The position numbers were made by a program, and so were the translations under genes. The notes beneath the pieces were generated by a model that saw only the letters and a program-made list of their open reading frames with translations, had not been told where the DNA came from and did not search any database. DNA of 64,000 nucleotides from Acanthaster planci (taxonomy: Eukaryota; Echinodermata; Asteroidea; Valvatida; Acanthasteridae), in assembly GCF_001949145.1 (NCBI RefSeq), contig NW_019091448.1, forward strand, positions 247,594-311,593, read 5' to 3'. Positions 44,101-56,100 of the stretch are shown here, in pieces (the stretch's first letter is position 1; every line of letters begins with the position of its first letter).

Positions 44101-47100
44101 ACATGTACCATGTAAGAACACAAGCATGTAAGCATGTAAGCACTTACATGTACCATGTACATGTAAGTGCTGTTCATGATGTATCATTGTGTGCCTGGCA
44201 AAAAGTCACAAGCGACCCCACGCCCCTTTTGCCAGGAAGCATGATCACAGCAGAAAAAATGTTCCCAGCAAAAGGGCGTAAGAACCACACTCTCTTTATT
44301 TAGTAAAAACGGATAAAAGTTACTACAAAATCAACACAGGCTGTACAAAAGGCAACCTTTGAACAACTTATTAAACAACTTGGGAATTTTTTGTAAAAAC
44401 TGTTTGCAAAGAAATCTTTATATTTCTTTAAAATAAAACAGTTGCATACGTACCGGTACGTCCTTTTGATGGGAGAATTTTTTTGCAGTGGTCATGCTTC
44501 CTTGCAAAAGGGCGTGAGAGCTTACGTCCTTCTTCCAGGCACATGACGATATGCACTGGTATGGACATGTACGTGTTTGTACATTATTATGTGAATGGTT
44601 TACATGTACTGTACATGTACATGTAGAACTACATGTATATGTACTTGTACGTACCCGGTACGTGTTTTGACACCAGAACCCGCGTGAGGATGGAGTGAAC
44701 CAGATCACTGATCAAGATTCAGTTCTGTGTGTAACAAACAGGCTGGTAGCAAAAGATGTCTGGAAAAAAGGTACATGTACTGTATGATAGTTCTCCTGTT
44801 TAAATTTTTTCTTCTGAATTTGAAGTTGCCTTTTACATATGTAGTACAAATGTATATTGTATCCTCAACAAGTGACATACCGGTAGCTTGTCTGTGTACT
44901 TATTTCAGCCACAGGTATCCACAGTACCTCCATGGACAGCTTTTTTAATCTTATTACTATACCAGTTGTGGTTGACTATTTATCTAGACCAGGGTAATAT
45001 TTATGGTAGCGCTTAGTATGTCATAATAGCTCCATGGTACAATATACATGTACTGTACGATGATGTAAGCTACACTCCATGCATTTTTGATAATGTGCAC
45101 ACTACATACAACTTTTACAAGTAGCTGAGCACATCACATTCATGAAGACGTACCTGTATATGTATATGTACACTGTGGGCCCTTAAGGGTAGTCTACATG
45201 TGTAAATGAGAAATCCAGATTGAGACTTTGACTGTCAACAATTACGCTACACAAATAATTTGGCCAACTGTACCGTACGTATTCAAAACAGTCAATAAAA
45301 ATTGAGCAAAATTTGGGGGTGGCAACTTAATTAAGGTCTACGGTGTTTCATCGGCCAAGTTTGAGGTCGCAACATTTAAGGCTTTTCACAGTTTTGGACA
45401 GTTCTTAGGATTGACTCAGGGTGGGCAGCAGGGTACAGGGCTGAAAGCATACATGTACGGCATTTCAGGCTGGGAAAATTTCCACCCAGAGTAAGTACAT
45501 GTGTGTCTGAGACTGACTTGGTACTCCTGACCCAAGTTGAACTTTTCAACCTGGGTTCAAATTCATAACCTGGGTTAAAGTGATTTTTTTTAGTATTAAA
45601 CAGGTTGGAGTGATGAATTTTTTCCCCGAAAAAGTTCTTGGTGTGGTGTACCTGTATGCTTTGACAAGTGTACATGTACATGTGTACTTTGTTTATCAGT
45701 GCCTAAAACATTGGCATCTTCCATTTTCTTTTATTCTTAATATTTTTACTCGGTGTTTACCAATGTCATCATTAGAAAAGCTAAAAAATAAAAACAAAAC
45801 AAAAACAAAAACCCTAAAACAGGAAAAATGCTTTGGAAAGCATTTGCCCCAATGGAATCTGTATAGCACCTTATAATAAAAGCAGGTTAAAATGACATCT
45901 TGAGATGCCAGTATTTATGCAGCACATGCATTCTACACATGTACATGTAAGTAGCCAGTGAACCTGCCCTGGGTTGATGCTGCTCAAGTGTGAATAGTTC
46001 CTATTCATCTTGGGGTTAAACTGGGGCAAGTTCCGTCAAGGACCATAGTTAACCATACCGGTAGTTTGACTAACTCTGATCGCATGCACGCTACATGTAG
46101 TTGACAATGGTTGGACTAGTCTGGTCAACTATATGTAGTGTACATACATGTACACTGTATAAGAATTTGTGACCAGCCTGTTGAGGTTGGTCGCATCGTT
46201 GGTTGTCATGAACAGTTTTTAATAGCATAGTGAAGAGAGGACCAGTTGTTATAAAAATGCCTGAAAGACAGTAGGCCTGTGTCACTAGTAAACAACCATT
46301 TTTACTTTTATTTTTGCTATTTTGCTCTTCCTGCAACCACCTTTCTCACCTTCGGCCCAATGACCTGGCAGCAATTGACTATTTAATACTTCAACTTCAC
46401 TATGTTCACTGTACATGCGCTAGGTTTGTCATGAATCAACCACCAGTTAACTAGTGGTCTTTAATCAAACTTGCCCTTGGCTTCAGCCTGTCAAATAAGC
46501 TTTGCTCAAAGCAAGTGTGAAATGATGCAGGATTCAACATGGAGTTGAACCTCAACCTGGGATGGGAGGCTGTAGTGTGACTTGCTCATACATGTACATG
46601 CATGTACCGGTACATGTGTATACACAGAGCATCCCCTTTCTAAGTGAAGTACAGATTCATTAGGTCATTTTCAACTCTGTTGGAGGCATGTCAATTTCTG
46701 AGGGCCTTATGGTTAACTCTACTCTCTTAGTTAGCAGTGTATTGAGTTGACCGTTCAATTACGCCAGCTACATTATGGGAACTGTACATGGATGTACATG
46801 TACATGTAGTAGTATGTATCTCATACAATTTATTTCGAGATACCAGTTTCTTGTACATTGGCATCGGTATCAAGCTGACCTTTCCATCACACCAACCATG
46901 TGTTACGTTGTACAAGATTACGGGGTGATGCCGTGAATTCATGCCGTGGTTCACGTTTCAAGAGTTAAAATGAATTTCATTGAATTTTTCCTCAATGCTA
47001 CATGTACACATGGACATAATATTGTACATGTACAGGTACTGTACATGAAATAAACCACGTCTTTTAATGAAATCATATTTTTTCCGCCCTTTGCATGTTT

Positions 47101-50100
47101 CTTACATTTACGAGGTATGTTCTTTTAACAATAAAAGCAATAATCTGTGAGAAATTGAGCACAACCATGGCAAAAATATTATTCTCCAGTCTACTGGGGA
47201 TTTCTAAGTTAAACAGCATTGACAATGCATTCTTGCTGTTGTACAAAAACCCATTCATTTTCTACGAATATCTTTGTAGTGACAAATTCCAGTACATGTA
47301 CATGCACATCCATAGACTCATAGTCAGCAGTCAAGGTATTCTTTGCAACCTTTCGCACAATAGGAAAGAGTGCAATGAGTCATACACAGTAAGTACATGT
47401 ACAGTACAAGCAACTTGTACAACTTGAATGGAGTTAGGTCATTGTACATGGTACATCGTTTTAAGAAATTCCAGGCCCATACCTGTACATGTATACAAGT
47501 ATACATGAATAGTACTGTGTACAATATTTACATGTACATGTATGTATACCGGTATGTAGGGCTTGTAATTTTTCTAACTTTGACAGAAAATGAGCTGATT
47601 AGAGGTTTTTTCTGTTGGAAAACTTCATTCAACTGCAGGAGCAAGCTTAACAGGCCTACATGGACATGAGCATTACACAAAATGAAATGAATTTGGTGCG
47701 CATTTTGACAATGTATATATGTTCATCAGTCTTTCACTCGTTTGTGTATTTGCTGAGCAACATGGCAGCATTCCACGAAAAATCCAAGTCGCTGGGTAAA
47801 CTTTTTAGTCACAGTGACAGAGAAAGTTACTTAACTTTTTTATTAACCACTACAAGGTGTGCTGGTACTCTCGTACATGCATGACGCACTGAGAAATTGG
47901 TGCAGGATTTCTTTTCTTTAAATCAAAATAGAAGTTTCGGTTTCCTCAGAGAGAATGAACTTTTTTTACTGAGAAAATACATTGTGGAATTGACTGTACA
48001 TAGTAGCATGTTCGTCTCATTGTAAAGAAAACATGCATTTGAGAGCCCTACATTGCATCCAGTGCAGCTACATTTAATCTTTTTTTTTCAGTACATGTGT
48101 GTACCGGTACAATTACTCAGGTTTTATGTACCGGTATGTGTATGTAGTGAACAGTGACTGCAGACAGCAGCCAAACAGCAAAGGTTACTGACCTCTCTCA
48201 GGCCATTGGCAGATTGTTTGGAGTACACTTTTAAAATACAGAACTTTTGTAGAAAATATACATTGTACATGTACAAGCATACATTGTACATGTACATGTA
48301 CTGACTCTTATGGCACTGCACATACCATACCAGAACATATATAGAAGTAGAGTGCATTTTCCATGCAGGTGTATCATGTACATGCACTGTACATGTACAT
48401 TGTACAGGTACATGTGTTTCCTTCAGCATCCATAACAGTTCATACATGTTTAGTATTTCTGGTTTATTTGGCAAAGAAAATTGATTTACATGTATCACCA
48501 AAGGCCCTGCACTGATCACAGTGTTCTTCTCCCTTCCAGGTAACCTTCAGTGGAGACTGTGTTCTCTTTGCCGAGGTGACGTGGTGCAACGCCACCGCTT
48601 TTTCTTTCACACAGCTGGGCAACAACGGCGTCTGCGGCTTCAGCATCGGCCTGGATGTCATCGTAGCATTCTACGCCTTGACAGTGTGCTGCTACCACGT
48701 TGCTGTCTTCTTCAAATGGACCAAAGAAAGGTAAGGGCATGTTGAGAGGTTTCAGGAATTAATAAGGGGATATATACCGGGTACTTTCATAGTCAGGTGG
48801 GGAGTCAGGTTGGCGTAGTGGTTCTTTCCTCACCTTCCACCTCTGTGGTTGGATTCCTGGCCTGGTTGGATTCCTGGCCTGGTTTACGTGTGGATTGGGT
48901 TTTCAGTCCCTGTCTGATTTTATGGGTTTTTCCCAGAATATTCCTCGGGGGGGGGGGGGTTTCATCCCACCTCTAAAACTGTAATTACTTCTCAATGTAT
49001 CCTTTCTACATGTATCTTCAGGCTTTCGAGCTACAGTGCCCAGGGCATTTTTTGAGGAATCCTTGATTTCATTACCAGAAAGACTTAGATAAAGTGGTTT
49101 GGTACCGGGTACTCACTTTACCAAGAGTTGAACAGCTGCAAAACTGCGATTATTTGGGCATGTGATTGTAATTTTGATTGGGGGGGTGTATGCTGTCCCC
49201 TAGGAAGTCTGCCTCCTTCCCCTGTGCCCCCAGTTGACATTTTTAAATGCACAGAGAGCCTGTGTCTAACTTACACATACGGTACATGCCATAGTCATTT
49301 GATTTCAGGGTCCCCTGACAAAATGTGTAAGTTCCCGGGTTCCTCCTCAGAAATTTCAGCCTAGTTTTTACATTACTGATTTTGGGCAGAAGGTTTTACA
49401 GGACCAGGTCTACATGTAAATGCCATGGGGAAAAAATGATTCGGTTAACACACCTTGCATGTTGGTCTCCTGCTCCAGGCGCTGGGTCATGTTACCAGGC
49501 ATCATCATCAACGCCTGCTGGCTGCTGCTCCTCTTCATTGACTCTTGCATACTCAGTGTGGGCTTCAAGCGATTCTGCACGAGCATAACGGAGGGACAGA
49601 GCATCGGCAGTAAGATCACACAGTAAGTCCCTTTAATGCCGTTTCATACCAGTACCTGCACCTCTGTCAAGTGCAAACATGAATAGGATTTGACACCATG
49701 AAAGGTTTGTACTGTAGCAAAATTTGCATGAGTTGAAATCTGTAAACTTGAATTCACTTTTGTGCCAAGTACCAGTGTGAACCAGCCTTTACATAGCGAG
49801 GGAATGTTTTTTATTGTTTTAATTTTTTGGTACACAGATTTCTTTCCTTTCTGTCCCTTACGAAGTTTTTTCTTTGTAGTGAGAAAGGAGAATTTTCCAT
49901 GAAACAAATGATATTTCTTTTAAGAAGAATGTAAATGTAAGGAAATAGTTTTTGTAGTGTAATAACTTCCCCCTTGTAGAAACTCACCCCGTTTTATACA
50001 GCCACCCTATCAAAGAAAGAAGAGAAAAACAGAAAGGAGAAAAAGAATAAATGTAATGCAGATTGCAGATTTCTGAAATGAGCATTTCTACTATCCAATA

Positions 50101-53100
50101 GTTCCACCTTCTGACTGACAAATCTAGGATTCATTTTTGAATTTCTCACTGGATGTCTCCGCTCATGTACATCTTGTGCCAACCTTTATTTCGGAAACTT
50201 TCCACCAGCACTCACAGTAATGTTGCTGTCTTCCATACTGAATTACGTACATGTAGAAAGTTGAGTGGAAAGTACAGACAACTCCTTACTGAATCACCCT
50301 CACATCACATCCTGTCATTTGGCTGCGTCTGTACGGACACCTCAGTGTATTTACATTGTATCTCAGTGCACATGTAACATCTTGAAATGTATAATACGTG
50401 TAGTTTTGTTCACTGTTGGCCTGTCTGTTTCGCATGGATCTTTGTCTCAATCAGTGGCCCCAAGACTGCTTCCATCAGGTGGATTTTAGTGTCAGTGAAC
50501 CAACAAGCCCTCTCTCTACTGATACCTCTGTCCTTTTGCATCACAGGTGTTCAGCAGATTTATCCAGTTTAAATTGGAACCTCCCTAAATGCTCCGGGGA
50601 AAAAAGCGATCACCCCTCTTACAGTGCCGGGAATTTCTACGGCTTTCTGACTACAGCTCAAGTACGTACCTCTACCCGTCCCTTATGTGTGCACTCATTA
50701 GAGTGCAGTGCACATTGTATGTGTACAAGTGTTCACAGTTCATATGTGCAAAACGTCAGTGTGCGGAAGCTGTTCGTTTTCAACTGATTTGCTTGGAATT
50801 CTTTGCAACGTGCTGTCTTGTCGTGAATTGTTTCTAGGTGGTTAGCATTACACTTGTGTGCATGTTGCAAGTGTTCCTAAACGTGATGCAAGAGTGCATT
50901 TTGCCACAATACACTGTTAGTCTGAGAGGCTTTGAACTGCTTGAAGACTGCACTGCTTCTGGCCCAATTTATTTATTTTTGTTGAAAAAGACAAGATATA
51001 GCAACCAATTTTTGATATACCAAAAGCCCAAAGCCGCAAACACTGATTCGCAAGATTTATTTTAAACAGCATATGTGTGACATTTCTCATTACAACCTGG
51101 AGTGCACCCGCAGAGCAATATTTGGGATGACAACAGACCATGCACAGTGGCCAAGTTCAAAACCAACACATGGTCTGCAGCATTGGGTCAATCTCTGCAG
51201 ACTTCCCAGATGTTGTGTTTACATGTAGGAAACAAATGGGGATACAGTGTGTTTACCTGAACATGTAGTGTGTTCATACTGTTCAGTGATCAACCGAGTG
51301 AAGACAAGGTGCCCTTGATGTTTCTATTCAATCATTGTGTGCCTGCGCACACAGCCAGATACGTCATTCTCTAAATTTAAATTCAAGGTCCAAAAGTGTG
51401 TCATTTTTGTGTCTCTGTTACACCTGACTTGTGTGTAATTTGACATGGAAATATCAGTGAAATTGACTTCAAACTATTTCTATTTGTTTGGCAGGTAATT
51501 TGCATTTATTCATCACTCGTGGAAATTAGAGAAAAAAAAATTGGACTCCTAACTTATAGAATGACCCAGATCATATTCACGCAGACGCACTCTAGCACAG
51601 TTAGTAATGCATGTGGTAGACCAAACAGTGAGTAAGGCACAATACCACCACAGTTACAGCCTCAAAGTCTGGTCCCAAGGTCTGTCAGCCATTTTGGGAA
51701 CAGGCTGTGGGAGAACTTTATCTTTCATTTCAAAAGAATTGTTTTTCCTGTTTTTAAAAAAATAAATAAAATGAAACTGTGAACCAGGAAGCCAGAAAAT
51801 GTTTGCCCTGTACGAGTAAGTACTTGCAGATATAGATGTGGTTGCTTGGTGCAGAAACTATATTGGATACGTAGAGTATGTGCATGTACCCCATACGTAG
51901 GATTGCATAAGGTGGCCTGCTGAGGCTCAGTGAAAAAAAAAAAGTTCAGTATTGAAGATTTTGAAATGGCAGATGCAGCCCTTTTATTTTTCTTAAATGG
52001 CCACCAGTCTTTTTAAAATTTGCAACAGTCGAAGTTTCCACGGTTCAAAGACTCAAAAATGAAAGCGACATTTTAGACAAGAGAATTGAAGATATTGTGT
52101 GTAGCAGGTTTGTGTTATGGTTTCCGAAGAATTGAAAAAAAACACATGTGCTTCCGCAAGCATGTGTGGGTTTTGCAACTGTAGCCAAGAAATTGGAACA
52201 TGACCGTACAAATGCATGCATGGAGATTGTGCAAGTGTGCAAAGTGACTCACAGAGTCTGAAGGTAAAAAATCTAACTTCCACATTTTTTTGATGAATTT
52301 ATTGACGTTATTATTTTTCACCCCTTTTTCCAGAGGAAAAATATGTAAACAAATTCTAGGCTGCCACCAAAAAGAAAGCAGGCCGAAACCATGATTTTTG
52401 TTTTTACTTTGCCTAATGAGAGCCATGGACATACCGGTATCGTTGACATATGCTGGATGCCCGTGTGCATAGCAAACAGTTCATGTAGGCAATTTTCAGC
52501 TGAATGGCAACTGGATTGTTGCAGTCATTATTGCATAAAGTTAAGTTTGTCAGTTTTTTTTTCTTTACAACTAGAGTTCATTGATTTAAATTATCAACTA
52601 CCAGTAACTTTGAAAAAAATGTGCAGGTTTATGGACTAACCCAAAGAGACGCCATTTACTGTTCTGACACCAGACTCGCTTGCATAGTCTTAAACTTGTG
52701 GAGTGCGTGTGTGGCAGAGCCAGAGGTGTTTATGTTACTAAGTACACATTTTTACATAGAAGTAGTTCCCCTTTAAAAATGTTTAACTTTAGTTTGGAGT
52801 TCTTGATTTTTTCTAGTAGTGTGCCCCCCTGTTTATTTGTTTAAGCCCCAGCTTCCCTGGTGTAGAGTTACCACATGGTCTGGTCACTCTCAGTGTAGCA
52901 GATCAGCAGAGACCAGTCACCTGCACATGTACCTGTGTATTGTTCCTCCTAACTGGAGTCTGGTTTTTCTGCTTGAGTCCTATTCTGCTAGAAGTCAGTG
53001 ATTGAAGTCTGAGTGTAAACTCATAAGGTCCATTTTAGACACTCTGTTGGGTTTTGGTTTTGAGTCTTTTAAAGTCTTTGGGTGTTTTTAGTCCTTGAGT

Positions 53101-56100
53101 CCTTTTATTTTTTTTGCATTTTTCCTGTACTTTTTCATTAATAAATTATATTTTTTGTCCCTTTTTTGGAGTCAAATATTGGTGTCTGAGTCCTTATTAA
53201 TTCAGTTTCCTGCGACTTTTCCTTCAAAGATCCTTGGTTTAGTTAGAGTTTTTGTTGTTTTGCTAATTCCCCATAGCGTGCTATTTTTCCCTGTTACACG
53301 TGCATGTTGGCCAGCCACAACACCCTATTGGTTCAGAGAGCACTGTGTCAACCCAGTTATGGCTTTCCAACATCTGGGTCCCTCTATATTTACTGGGTGA
53401 CTCTTTGTTATTGAGTCTAAGAAACTGTTTTTGTTTGAAGCATACATGTATGTTGTACCTTATATTAGGCTTATGGTGAGTTTGTCGGTTGGTTTATGGG
53501 ATGTGCCTCGACCAAAATTGGATTGAACCTTGTTAAACCCACATGTACATTAGATGATAGGCTTTGACAAGATGCCAGCTTGCAATTAACACCCAGCTTC
53601 AGTTCTACTCACCTCTCTGTTGCGCATACACGTGTATTGACATGTATGATCCATTTCCACCTTCCTCTGTCCACTCCCCTATGTTCTCATCTCCTCTCCC
53701 CCTCATCTCTCCTTCTTTTTGAACTTTTTTTGGCTGCTCCTCTGATGCCTTCTTCATCACCTGTACAGAGTGCCTCCTGGTTTAGCGTGCTGTTTTGGGC
53801 ACTGTTGCTGGCAGCCCGCGCTGCCCGCCGGTGCACCAGCAAGGAAGAAATCGGCTCGACGGAGGAGCGAAAACCCATGCTTTCTTAACTCACTCGGAGC
53901 ACGACTCATTTTGCACACTGGCAGTTCACAAGTTTGTGAGTTCCTTTTTTGTTGATACTGCACCGAGTGCATGCTTTGTTTAGTTTTGTCACCAGCTATG
54001 CGTTTGTTTGTCGAAAGGCCCAGCATGCAGTGCATGATCATCAAAATTTGGAATTGCTAATAGTTTCAACTTGTAGTCCATGTTAAACAACACTTGAATA
54101 AATTCCCGTTATCTGATTGATAAATGGTCAATTTTGGGTCGTCAGTTGTCAATACCAATGCATGGCACATTAGAAGTTCTAATACATGTTAGCCAATTTT
54201 TCCCTGTATGTAGTGGTGCATTCACAAACATAACAAAATGGCATGATGATGATGAAGCACCAGAGTTTCTTTACACCTTCTTCTGAAGACCTGAACTTGT
54301 GAATAATGCTGATGCTGCTAATTAAAAGAAACAAATCAAATGCAGTATCAACTAAAGGAATATGCAGGACAGACAGGAAGCAGTACACCGAATGTGCAAC
54401 TCTTCAGAACTGGACAACTGCTTGTTGCAATTTTTACACCCGAGTGCGAAGAAAACATGATACACGGAAGTTAACAATCAGATAACAACAGAGCTGAGAA
54501 AAAAGCGGGACATGTTTTCAGGTTTTGAGCTGCCACTGAAATTTTGTCCAGTGTGAAGAGCGCCAACTGAACCTTTCCTACTTTTCCTGACTGTGCCTAC
54601 CACTTGCACCCATGGTTCAGTGATAAATTTAATCGGCTGCATTTAATGGTCACACCATTAGAAATCCCCTGTTGAATTAAAACACGTGATCGGTGACCCT
54701 CCAGTGAGATGACAGAGACTTCTTCAGGTGTTGTTTAAAAAGGGAAAAGAAATGTTTCATTTTCTTGCAGTGGAAGGAATAATTTCATCCAGTGACAGAA
54801 CATTTCATGCGCCACCCCATGAAATTATTCTTACCATAACCCTCTTATACTTTTATCATTTACTCTAAAAGTTAAGGGTACATGTAGTTCTGTAGTAAAA
54901 ATTTACAGATACACTGTAAAGGGAAATGTATGTGAAAAGGCATCCTAATGCTAGCAAGTACTACATGTACATGCACACTATCGGAATTTCAGAAAACCTG
55001 TGAGCAGTTCAATTTGGGTAGCATTTGCTAGCCTTTTGTTTTATTTTATTAAACATGGACATTCGGATGGGAAGTATTTGAAGTCCAGGTGGACCTATTT
55101 GATACTGATAGGGTTCCAGCTCACTCGTGCAGATGTTGGTGAGGCATGCATAAATGGATCACTGCAGCCACGGTGTCTTTGTGCCATGCTTAGCTCATTT
55201 TGGCATTGGGCACAGTCTGTATTTCTTGTGTATACTTACTGTACATGTAAACTACTCAGAGCTTGTTTAAATTATGTCTTAATGGCAATATTGTCTTCAG
55301 TGTAGAAAAACGTGGCCAAATAGACACAATAGGCACTGTGCTTATGGCATACAAAAAATCAGGTGCCTACTGGCACCGGTAGGTGTATGAAAGGTCTTAA
55401 GTGCCTACTAAAAATGCCACTGTGTGCCACAGAGCACACAGTGCTTGTCTTTGAATTTTCAATTTTGGAGAAGCTCAATGCAGTAGCTAGAGAATACAGT
55501 ACAGTAGCAAGAGAATGGCGTATTAGTACACCGGTAGCTTACATGTAGCATCAACATGAAATGTACTGCAGCGGATCAGCAACACCAAAAAGGAGACACA
55601 ACTCACAGGAATTACAATGACAAAACTTCTTTAATCCACTGAAAATCTGGCTTACAGGTTTCTGCAATGCGGCCAAAGCCACCATTCTCATCCAAAAGAA
55701 TGTGTAACAATGTAAAATAATTCTGGCCCGGGAACTTTGCCAAACCCTTCCCGCACCCGCCCAAACCACAAGCATCCCGAAATAGAAAGCCGATTTCCGG
55801 TGCGCACAAAATGTTATACAATTACAAAAGAAGCAGGTCAGGGCGCTCCACCGGAGGCCCTCCGCCAGCGGCCCTCCGGATCTGCCAGCGGCTGAGGCTA
55901 TTCTTGTGGCAACAAAAGCTATATTAACTGTCCGTAACAGTACAAATCTAAGCCTCCCTTGCAGACCAGCGCTATGAACAAGGTGCCAAGGGTCCACCGA
56001 AAAAGGACAGGTACATGTACTGGTACTCTGGCCCTAAAATCCAAAGCTACATTTAAAACCTTTACAGCAGTCAACATATCGGATGCAAGCACATACATGA

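Larger units (their letters stand above)
41162..48539. other. Intron 1 of the TMEM179-like gene, TACATG-rich
   Basis: A 7.4-kb intron. From about 42,900 on it is dense in TACATG/GTACAT, TGTACA and ACCGGTA words, often as perfect palindromes such as TGTACATGTACA. No alternative exon is evident; the frame at 41,502-41,747 is Cys-rich but unsupported. Confidence 0.8.

Noticed and set aside
48811-48875. Functional tRNA gene suggested by box A and box B
   Set aside because: Box spacing, the duplicated box B and the following SINE body do not fit a cloverleaf; it is a SINE head.
55551-55997. 148-codon minus-strand frame in a GC-richer patch
   Set aside because: Composition is Cys/Ala/Trp-rich without domain sense, splice context or family resemblance; more likely a repeat.
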